DNA of 64,000 nt, taken from positions 744,001-808,000 of the forward strand of contig CM063245.1 in assembly GCA_032158295.1 (NCBI GenBank), in the 5' to 3' direction. Positions 51,401 to 63,400 of the stretch are shown here, one piece after another. A model generated the notes under the pieces. The model was not told where the DNA came from. It saw only the letters and a program-made list of their open reading frames with translations, and ran no database searches. The stretch's first letter is position 1. Each line of letters begins with the position of its first letter. The translations under genes were made by a program, and so were the position numbers. This DNA comes from Pycnopodia helianthoides. Its lineage: Eukaryota; Echinodermata; Asteroidea; Forcipulatida; Asteriidae.

Positions 51401-54400
51401 ATTATATACTCACATCCATTATTTTATCACTTAGCTTGTTTCGACGGAATGCCTACAGTAGAAAATGTGTGGACATTTCCAGGAAAATTAAGATTGATTA
51501 ATAAGCCTTGGGTAAGCGTTTTACCAATCTGTGTTTTTTTGAAATTTCATTTTAGGGAAAACTTACAATTCCATGACACAAAGAAATAACAATATACCAC
51601 ACATGCTGTCCCCTGCCCAGGGGCAATTTGAAATGCAAATAAACCTGGCAAATTATTCAACTTAACTTGAGTTTTCACCGTTTAAATTCCTCTACCCTGA
51701 AGCACTAATTGAAAATATTTCTCCCCCCGAATGGCTAAGTGCTAGTCTAAAGGTTTTCAAAATTATGTGCGACATCGATATCGTCAGAAAATTTAAATGT
51801 TGGAAAATTAGAAGCGACTTATCAGTGTAAAACTTACCGTAACAGCATCTGTATTTGTCCGGACTCGATGACCATGAGATTTGAGGATATGCATGGCTTC
51901 ATTATGCACCCCTTCCTTCTCCGTTGAGATTATCTTCTTGGGGACCCTCTTACTGTCTGATCTCACCACCTGGTTGGTTTTCTGGAAGGCCTCAGCCTTG
52001 ACTTTGATGCTCTGAATGGGAGGTACAGCTGGAGGTGGAGGTACTTGGCCGGCAGGCACTGTAGGTGGCGGAAAGGGGAAAGAGGTTTGGTACATGGGAG
52101 ACATCGGTCTCAAAGTCGGACTTTTTGGTTTTGTCTTCTCCTCTGGTGACCCTCCTTGATCAAGTACGGCTTTTCGTGCAAATATTTTGGCCATGGCTTC
52201 AGCATGTACATCGTCAATGCTGATCTTGTTAGGCGAGCGGTGGGGGCTGAAACCCTTTGGTTTAACTGCTGGAGGGATTTTGACGGGAGATTTTTTCGGA
52301 GACGCTTGATATACAGGAGTTGACTTCCCATAATTGGCTTCAAATTGTTGCTGAACCTTCTGGGCTCGAGCGCTGATCATCACCTGTAGGGAAGTATCCT
52401 GTGCAACTCTGGACTGTTCATTTGAAGCCTTGACTGACCTCCTAATATGGCTGGTGGGTTGCATATATTGTACTGGTGGGTCCTGGTTAACTTGTGGGCT
52501 TGGGTTATCCTCCTCAGTGTAGTCACCCCAGTCAATTCCGATGGCTTGAGGTTTCGGACCTTCCTCACGCCTTGGGGGCCATACCACACGACCAACACGA
52601 ACAGTATTTGCTCGGTAGGCATCATTCAAGGAAATAACTTTTCCACTTTTGGACCGGACCTTAACCTGGCTAGACTCTGGGGAGGGAGATGGTGGTGGTG
52701 GAGGAAGAGGAGGTGGGGGAGGTACAGGGCCAGGTGAAGCAGCTCTGGGATGGGAATCCCGTGCCGGACCTGATGAAGCAGCTCTAGGGTGGGAACCTCG
52801 CGCACGGCCTGGAGGAGCAACTCTAGGGTGTGATCCCTGTGCTTGAGCTAAACTTTCCATTTTCAACTTGCTTGTGGTCATCTCTTCAGAAGACTCTGCT
52901 GGAATATTGACAACATTATCAGAGAACTGGAGGCTTTTTGGCTGGCTAGATGGGGATTCTTGTGAGGTTTGTTTCCTCCATGAGTAATCATCAGCACCTT
53001 TTGTCTTAGAGAGGGAACTTTTCAGAGTATTGGTTGTAGACTCTTTGGTTGTGATCTGGGAGTGCATTGATTCTAGCATCTGCTGCTGTTGCTGTAGCTG
53101 CATTTGCTGGGCCTATTGAAGAAAACAAGAGAAAACATAAACTACTTGTATGACAAATCTCAGCAGGCTCAGAAATTTGTAAGCATTTTTAACCAGTTTG
53201 CTGCGGACAACCCAATAACAGGAAAACTCTTATGCCATAACGCACAGCAGAAATGTAACAAACTGGCAATGGTGTAATTTCAGCATACCAGAAGGCTCAC
53301 AAGGTCAGACATTCCATTATGTGGCATGCACAGTGGATGCACACACCATGCAACGCTTCATTTCCCTGTTACAAAGAGGTACAGATGGTACTGGAAATCA
53401 TACTCAAAATCTCCCTTTTCCAAGGGTTATTGTGTAATCTGCGATTTCAGACCTATGTCCCTTTGTTATAAAAAGAGGATTACGTGAGATCGAGAGGCTG
53501 GCACCTATGTTTATCATTGCACTCGGCTCAATGAAAGGTAAGTCCGAGTGAATCTAGTCCGAGTGTCCGAGACTCCAGTCTAGATTTTGGCCATGGGACC
53601 ATATCAGCCGTGGCTCACTGCTGAGGTTTGCGACTCCCGCTGAATAAATCTCGTAGTTTCTCGTAAGAGAACAACAAATCCGGGTGCTTTCTGTGAGAAC
53701 CTTTGTTGTCTTTGTATTGTTTCATAGTCAGGGTTTCTTTTCGACAACGATATTCTCTAAACAAAAATATTCAGGCAATTCCAACAACGGCACAAAGGCA
53801 CTGTAAAGATTTTTTAATACTTAGTGAGGTAGTTAAAGTCAGGCATGGTATTTGGCCTTTGGAAAAAGTTAATGGGTACAGGGCAGACCTAAGTATGGTT
53901 TAGGCTTTAAAAGGCTTTTCAGACTAGTAAATAACAATTTTGCTTTGGGCATAAAAGGGCAAAAAATCGGAAATCACATTTTAAGTAGGAAGAATACCAT
54001 GCTGTTAAGGCTCATTTTAATACCTTGCAGGCTTGTATTTAAACATTTGTTAAAATTCTACCCAGACTTTGAGTTTCAAGAAATTGTTTTGATGAATAAA
54101 GTGACAATTTCAAATGCCAAAAAATTGAAAATGACAATGTAGTTAAAGTTGTGCAACTTACCATGATAGTCTGCTGGTTTAGATATGTCTGCTGCTGCAG
54201 CATGGAATCTTGTTGCTGTTGTTGCTGCTGTACTTGCATTGCTGCTGCATACATGGCTGGCTGCATCATCATCTGAGCAGGAGCTGCAGTGTCAACATTA
54301 AACTTGAGTAAGTCACTTCATCCAATCATGTCTTCATTCCTTCATTCAATTTAATCATCCAAACAAAGACTTGCACATTAAGCCCTGCCAAGTCTATCTT

Positions 54401-57400
54401 GGGCCAAAAAGTATGACTTAAAAGTTGCTTTGCACCAATACACAAAACACAATTCATTGCATATCGAGCCACTGTCACTTAGTTATAAGTAAGGCTATCA
54501 CGCATTACCACCTTGCTTAAAAAACGCTCATGATACTTTCATGCATCATAATCAAGCATCCACTTTTAAAGCGAGGCGGATTTAAAATGGGTTATTTAGA
54601 ACAGTATCCTGAGCATGAGGCGGTGATGCTTGACAGCCTTACTTATATGTGGCTAGTGGAATCGGGTAGCCAGGCAGAAACTTAGTCTTTTGGTTTCGCT
54701 GACAGATCCTCTATAAGAAATGTCCTATCCATGTCAGCACTTCATATCCTATTTCTCACTCAGAATGGTTCCTCCAGCCACTCCTCCCATTACAAAATAC
54801 CATTACACAATATAACATAATTGTTTACACCGATACAAGATCTTGTAAAATAATAGTTTTACTTTAAATGCTGATGGAAGAAGCTGCGAATAAATAATCT
54901 GATTAAAAGGAGAGATTAATTTTCCCAAGGGATTTAACAATGTAACACCATGTTAACATTACCTTGATAAGACATGGCAGGAGCAGCGTATGCTGGTACC
55001 ATAGGAACAAAACAGAATAATGGGTTAGTAAGGGAGTTAGTACACCTCAACCAGTTCAAATTAATATTCAATTATGTTTCAGTAGGTTTGATGAAGTGAA
55101 TGTTAGCAAGTAAACAAAAATCAGTTCAAGAGAAAATGAGTCAGTGAAACATAATAGTTAAATTAAAATTAGATTTTCTTGAGGATAAAGCCAGATAAAC
55201 TAAGATGAGGAGAAAATCTGTAAGAGGAAAAGGTTTTAATATAAATCTATTCAAATTTAAATTATATTCCATGAGCTGACAAGAAGATTGAGAATCTTAA
55301 GATGAAAAGAGAAAATTTGGAAGATAAATTCTGCTCTCAACTCTTCAGTTTTGGAAAGTGTTAAAATGATTCTTTAGTATTTGAAAGACAGATCCCACAT
55401 CAATGATCGTGACTGTGGCTAATGCCTAGCTCTGCAACTCTGTCTAAAATTGCCAGAACAGCCAAAAGTCACAGCCATAGCAAAAGACAGTCACTTGAAA
55501 GTTCCCATGAAACACAAACGTTGAAAATTCACCCTGAAGTGTTACCTGACATGGCAGCCGGCATCGAAGTGGCCATTGTGGCTGGCATAACAGCCGGCAT
55601 AGTCATGGGCATGACTGGCTGCATGGCTGGCATGGCTGGCATGGTTGGCATGGCTGGCATGGCTGATTGCATCATTCCATGTGTCAACACAGGATTAGTT
55701 GTCATGTTAGGGTAACCTACATGTGTTAGTAAAACAGTTATTACTGGATAAAGGACTTTTCCATGTATTAAGTTATTCTTGATGTCAAACACATAGGGTA
55801 CCACGAGCCGGGGATGTCTAGTTTACTCAAAGGTCAACTTGAAACTCAACCTGGCTGGTCATAACACTATTTTCTTTTAGCAATCCTTTTAGTTGAAGTC
55901 AACTCATTCATCATCAAGGAGTATGTGACCTGTATGGCTCTTAGTGTTTTACAATTTCCCCTAATGAATAACCCGTGCCAGTGTAGGGCATAGTGAGGGC
56001 ATTTTCTTCGGGACGGTGTATAAAAGTTAATTTGCAGACAGGAATTTCCTTTCAGTGATGTGTGGAAGCAAGTATGCTAACTTGCCTACTACCAGTATTC
56101 ACCACTATTTCCAGAAAGACTAAGCCCACCGAGCATGAAACCACGATGTATTTAATATTGTCAACGCAACAACCTTTTTTGGCAAATTACTGTACTTAAG
56201 GAAAAATAACAATTTTGGCTGGCAAAATGACTGAATGTTAGTTTAGCTGCCCTTTAGTAATGACTTAGTACTCATTTGCCAACTGCAACTCAAAATGCCG
56301 AATGAGAAAAGTAGGAGGGGTGGATCACATGCTCTACATCCCCCTTGTCACTACACATTGGTGCCATAGTATAACAATGTTCAAAAAGTATAAGTCATAT
56401 TTGGTGGATGCAATAAATGCTACAGACTTCCATAATCTTTATATGACTCTGATCATTAGGGAAAGACAATGTCAGAGAATACAAGTTGTGTAAAGATGAA
56501 GGGAGGGGTCTTAGAGGGCAGGTGGTACTCTCTGTCCTACATTGAAAGTTTTTGATGGTCCACAATGTTACACTACATGGTTAAAATAAACTTGGTTTAT
56601 CTACTCAAAACTACACCAACTAAGACTATAACTATTTGAGTATACTGTGTACATTAATGGTTATACTCTGAATGTTCAAGAACTAAGTTTGTTTATGTCT
56701 GTAAACAAATCTACTGTTTCTTTGAAAGAAATCGGTTTCTACTTAAAAACAGAAGAATCTTGGAAAGAGTCATCTTTTGTGAAGTAATTTTCAAAACAAA
56801 AATTTGTAGTCCTCGTTCCTGTCATGTGATGTTCGGTCGTGTATTAGTCTATTGCAGCATTATCATTATTGAGAATGATCTCGTCAGGTGGATTCTAACT
56901 ATAATAAGAGTAGCTTTATAGTTATATAAAGTGGATTTAGCAGATATAGTTGTAGATTTCTTCTCTCTTCTGTGAAGCTAAAATCTTACCTCAAAGAGGC
57001 CTTCAGCTTTGTTAGTAAGGATAGCAATAACCAGTGGTGTAACTAGATATTTTCATTTTTTGTTTTTGGGGGGGGGGGGTGAGTAGGGGCAAAGAAATAA
57101 TTTGTTTTTGGAGGGCTATTTAATGTGAAGAACCATTATTCATGCTTTTTCTAAAATCTAATTTGGAGGGGGGGGGGGTAAGAGGGAGCAAGGATTCTGA
57201 GTGAGGGAGCTGGTTACACCACTGGCAATAACAATCGGATGTTAACTGGTGTTTAGGGTAACTCATTAAAAGTCAAACTCAAAAACTTTGTCTACAGAGG
57301 TTTAGGTATATACACCACGTGAGTTTTGTGACGACTGAAGTTAAAGCCATGTAGTCTTAGACACTTTAGTAGAGTTAGGGATTAGTTATTCAACAGTGTT

Positions 57401-60400
57401 AATTTTATCAAAGGATTGAACAAAATTAAACTGGCAAGACTGAAGATACAACACGGCAAACACGGCAAAATAAAAACTATCAGCCAATTTTAAAGAACAA
57501 GAAGTTTCAAAGAAGAAGGAAAACTAATCACATTAAATAACAAATCAGGTTTTATGTTTCTTTGTCATTGATATAAAAATTCCTACCTGGGATAGTCATG
57601 GAAGGTGGTATGGGAGGAGGAGGGGGAGGTGCTGGTACAGGGGATCGACCCCCACCCCTAAGAGATTTATTCAGCTTCTGCAGATTGGCCAGATCAGACG
57701 TTTCGTTCATCTCAAGGACAGGATTAAATAATCTGCAATTACAGAGAGGATTATCAGATTTTCACAAGCACAAGTCGGCAGAGTTTTGAACAGAGAACTA
57801 TTCAGCCAAATAAAAAAGCAACTTCCAAAGAGACCCTTTGGGTTTTGAGGCGTTGCATAGTGTGGTGTCAAACTGAATATAAAAAAATATTACACAGGCC
57901 CAGTCAATTGGAATGATCTCCCATTGTATGTCTTCCAATGTTAATCCCTCGATGTATGTCAAAACAAACTCAAATCCTTTTCTAGTTTCACCATAAGCAC
58001 TCTCATTGCCCTCCCTACATGCTACTCGGTTAAGGTCATCTGTGATGCGTTTGTGTACTTTTTTAAGACATTCCCGATGATGTATAAATTGTACAAATTC
58101 ATTGTGTGGTTCATGAGATATGAATTTTCAAAGTATATTAAACTTTGATTTATTGTAATCCGATACTGATGACAACGTCATGATGTCATCATGTTTGTGC
58201 CATGTTGATAAAAAGGTTCAATTGTCTGATAAGTTTCAATGTACGATTCAATTTCAATCTTAAGTTATGCTTAAGAGAAGAGTTGACGAGAAGAGGAAGA
58301 AGAAATAGAAGAAAAAGAAGAAGAAGAAAAAAAGACAAAAATGAAGACGAAGAAGAAAGAAAAAACAATAACAAGAAGTGTTGAGCTGAAGGCTGGATAC
58401 TAAGAAGAATGGGGTATGGTTTGGGTTGTTTTTTTAAGAAACTGAACAAAAATTTGTGATAGTAATCTATTTCTAAGAGGATTTTCCCAACTGGTAATAC
58501 CAACCTGTCTACATAGTCATCTAGACGATGTCTTGAGTCACTAAGAGGAACTGCCACACTCCTTATGTAATGACCAGCGGTGAGATCCGAGTTGATACTC
58601 TCATCATCACTGGGGTCAGAGTTCGCGGTGGGATAAATTGGACTTACGGGTGCTATAGTGTCATCGTACACATTATCCCTAAAAATTAAAAATTTTGATA
58701 TGTTAGTGATAGAAAAAGGTTGTATCACCAAAAGAGCCTTTGCACGAAACATGTGTTCCAACCACTAGAATATATCATCTTGCTGAAACTATTCCAGTTG
58801 TACACACAAAACCAACAGCACTGAGATACAACATTTTGGCAGAGCTACTTTTGTGAACGATACAAATTTGATATACAACAATTTTGTACAGAAATGCTCT
58901 TGTGAGCGATACAAATTCTTGATACAAAAATTCTGTAGGAGCTTCTCTTTGAGCTACACAAACTTAAGAAACAACTTTTTTTTTGCGTAGAGCTGTTATA
59001 GCTTGTCCTTGAGCGATACAAATTTAAGAAACAACATTTTTGAACAAAACTGCTCTTGTGAGTGATAGACATTATTAGAAAATAAATTGAGTGAAAATAA
59101 ATTGAAATATTGTTTTTTTTTTTGTACAGAGCTGTGTGAGCAACACATATTTAAGATGTTACTGACACAACCAATTTTTTCTGAGAGCATATTATTGCCT
59201 GTATTCCAGTTAGACTACTCAATAGTCATGGCCCTTACAAATATGTTTATCATATATATTACATTTTCTAAAAGTTGACAGATTTAACTAGTCAACTAGT
59301 CTCTCAAAAAATACCTCCCTTTCAAATACAACAAAATATATTTAAAATCTTGTCAAAGACAAACATTTTTTCAGGAAAAAACTTGCGTGTACATTCACAG
59401 ACATCATTCTTGAAATGAATAAAAATTTTGACTAAAATTCAACATACAATAACTGTAAGTATTGATTGAAGCTTTGCATGGTGTGGAAAAATAGGAAAGA
59501 ACTATAAATAAATTAATAAATAGTAAACTTGCGGGTACAACCATGTGTAAATCTCTTTTGTGAGAGTGTCGGCTCTGAAAAAGAGTCAGTGTGGTCTGAA
59601 CGTTTCGAACAGTATACTCTGCTCGTCTTCAGGAGAATGCTGGACTATTTATTCATTTATTTATTTACAGTTCCTTCTATAAAATAACAGCAAAGTATTT
59701 CATTACCCTTGGTCGGATACATCATCATCATAGTCTGGTTCTGGTATGTGAATATGACCAGGGAAGAATGGCTTACTAGACCACTTTCCTGTAGGTTTGG
59801 GAGTCAAAATGGTTGATGCATACTCTACTTCATCGGTTTTTGACGTTGGTCGTTGACCTTTGGCAGGCTGTCCCGACTTGTTCTCTTTGGTGGTAGCCTG
59901 GGCTGTGACTACTGGATGAGGTGCGGGCGGGGAAGGCGGAGGGAAGTTTGGCGGTGGGGGGATGCTTAAGTTCAAAACGACAGGCTCCATCTCAAGTAGG
60001 GCATCAATTTGAGCCAAGTTGCTAAAAGATATAAGGACAATTTCATTATTATTATTATATCTTTCTGGTAATGAAACCAGGAAACCCCTCAAAAGTGCTT
60101 AGCACTGAAACCCCTAAACCTGAAAATACAAGAAAATGAAGAGAAGACGTTGAAGAAAGTTCAGGTTAGATGTAGAAAGAAAATTCCAACTGTGGGGAAC
60201 ACCCACGCAATCAGAAAGGAACTGAAACCAAATCCACATACAAGGCTCCAGTGCGGGATTTGAACCAGGGTCCACTGGGTTGAAAGGCAGGGATCAAACT
60301 ACTCAGCCCATTGTTCATATAGACAGACACAATGAGCATATATTTGACGGCTCCATCTATAGGCCCATCCCAAATTAACCGCTCCCCCGGAAAAAAACAA

Positions 60401-63400
60401 ACCCCTGGATTTAGAATGACTACATTTTTTAAGAGAAAAGTAAAAGAAAGCTTGGCAACCAAAAATAAAGGAAATAATGTTTTAACGTAAATCTTTCCAT
60501 CAAGAACCAAGAGTTTGTTTAAAAAAAAATTAGAAACACATTAAAATTTGTTTTGTGACAATAGTTCAAGAGTTACTTACTTCCGTATAATTTTAAACTT
60601 TCGCTTTGGTAACCTATCCTGCACCACCTCTGAAGAAACCAAGAAATTTGATTCACAGACTGGAAAGTCTGGTGAGATCTCTAGCTCAGAGATGAGATCC
60701 ATGATGTAATCAAATCCTGACAGCTCTGAACGAATTTTATCATCAATCATGTGTACAGACCATCCATGGCACGCTTTGGTTATGCCCCTAAGAAGACAGG
60801 TTAAAGGATGTGCACAAGAAGATTGAAAATGAAAATGTTCACAGATTTGCACACAACTTACACTCAGTACAAAGTTGGTCATAATGGAAAACTTCCCTTT
60901 GAATGTTTTTGCCTGAAATACTGTAGTTTTATTGAAGCAAGTAAAAGAATTAGATTTTATCTTGCAAAGTCCAAAACCCGCTGTTTGAAAAGAGTGAAAA
61001 CACAAAACAGGGGTTTTCAGTATTTTCTTGTGTCTCTGATGAACGATTGGCCTTTAACTTTTACAGGTTTATTATTTTATTGATATTTTTGGCCACATGA
61101 ACAATAACCAATATTGTCTGAGTTCTCCATTGAGCGTTTGGTCAGTTAACTGGAATTCATAAATTGTTGCACCTGTTTATAACTGTGTAATTTCTCATTA
61201 AATTACAGTGTATTAACCATTTAAATGAGGAAATTTGATAACAGCTTATGCAGTCTAAAATTAATGCCCTGGATTGACACTGTCAAAATAAATCACCTGT
61301 GAAATCTTCAGGAACTTCAATGAGAAAAAAAGTCAGATAAGAATTCAAATACTACAATAAATGTGTGATTGTGAATAACTTATTTCATTATTGAAATCAA
61401 GTAAAATATACAGGTCTCCTACCCACAACAATTAAAAGACATTTGAAAATTTTGTGGAAAGGATAAATAAAAATAGCTCTACAAGTAGATGTGCAACCAG
61501 AGTTAAATTCCTGAAACTTACTTTTTCTGGAGCAACGCCTTGGCAAAGTCTTCCCCTGTGGTCCAGGAATTAACCATGACTGGAACCTCCTCACCATCAG
61601 CAGTCTCAGCCACAAGAGCCATACTGCAGCGTTGTCTGTTAGCCTTCCACTCCAGGAGACATGGTGGGTAGGTACGGGGAATCTGAAACTCCAGAGCTTG
61701 TGGGTCACACATTAGAAGCTTCTGATGGCAATGGGATTTGTAGCCATTGTAGGCATGGTCTGATACGTACCTTTTGTATGATTTGAGAGAAAGGTTTAAA
61801 GAGTTGTGGCGGTTCTGAGAAAAAATCTAAACTGTTTTGTTGTTTCAAAACTCATAAGTAAGATTATTTCCTTGGGGTGTTACTGCAAACCTTAGTTTCC
61901 CACATGGCATGCAAGGTAGCAAACCCTACCTATATGTTTATAGGCTTGAAACATGGGCAAACAAGGAACTGTTCTTGACCATTGGTCGATAGCTGGGCAT
62001 GCTCAATAATCTAGTGCGAACACGGCTGCATAAGTTGAGACTAGACTTTTTCTCAACCTGGAAACTGCCAGACTACTTCAGGGGAAATGTTTATACAAAG
62101 AGCAAGAGAACCTTTACATTCACCAATTTATGTAATGAAACAGATGATATCCTTGGCCAAGTTCAAAAGTGTATCAAGTGATTGAAAGACTATTGTACCC
62201 CTAACTTTACAAACAAGAGGTTTGTGCAAATACAAATTAAAAGCATAACATTTTCAACAATGACTATGACGAGTTTAATATAGTCATGATTTATTTCTGT
62301 AACAAATCCTGGGCGACATGGTTCCTGTGTACTTTGTCGCAGGTTAGGCTATGAACCAAAAAGCCTATGATAACCAGTGAAGCAGCCACAGTCAGATGGC
62401 TGGTTCCAAACTGCTGACTAACCCCAATTGATTGGACGTTTGAGTCAAGTACGTCCAATCAACTTGCTCATGGGTGCATGTTTTGTTTACAGCCTTTATC
62501 ATGGCAACACAAATTCACAAGAGAGCAATTTGCAATAGCTCTTTGCAGATCTTGACATCTATACACGTCATCCAGCATGAAGTGGTTGGGCTAAACAGTA
62601 CAAATCTTAAGAGGGTCAGATCTTTAAAGGTCTTACTTGAGGAGGTATTTGTAGAACCTCTTAGAGGGAGGGAATGCACTCAGTAAGTTGGCCATGAGCA
62701 GCCATGCCTTCTCCTGTGCTCTTTGGTCAAGACTTCCCCAGGTTTGATTACAAAGCTGGCTGTATATCTCATCACATAAAGCTTTGTTACTCATTCCCTG
62801 AAAATAAACAAATCAATCCAACTTTACATCACAGGAACAGGGGTGAGAGTCATTGCTGACTAAAAGGTCTGACACTAGAATCCAAATTTTAGGAGGTAAA
62901 TTTTTATTGAATGTTCACCTTTTAGTAACCCAAGGGGTCATAGATTTCAAGGAACAGTCCTGATTGCTAGAGAAATATATCAAAGAAAATAATATCTTCA
63001 CATATGGAGAAAATTCCATCTCTCTTTTTTCACCAGGCAAATATAATTCAGATGAAAGTAATTCTACAATAATAAGAAAAAGTCTAATTTGCTTTTTTAA
63101 GCCAATAGGACACTCAAGTACCTCACACTAGAACTACTCCAACTTGTTGAGACATCATTACTAAGCATTCCTGAGACCTACTCAACTCCTTACGAGCATG
63201 CAGCACCAGCAGCCAAAAGGGTGCACAGGTTGCTAATCAAATCAACAATCTCCACCCTTGTAAGTACCAATTTACTCTTAGGTGATGACAAGCAATCATA
63301 GTCAAGTGTCTTGCTCAAGGACACAATTGTGTCATGATTGGAATTCAAACCCACACTTTCATGACTTAGCATCCAGGACTTGAGTTCAATGCACAAGACC

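Noticed and set aside
52447..52846. Plus-strand open frames opposite the large myosin exon
   Set aside because: Shadows of the proline-rich minus-strand coding sequence; Gly/Trp-rich by complement.
58189..58761. 190-codon minus-strand frame
   Set aside because: Only 58,505-58,678 is exon. The rest is intron read-through across a polypurine tract.
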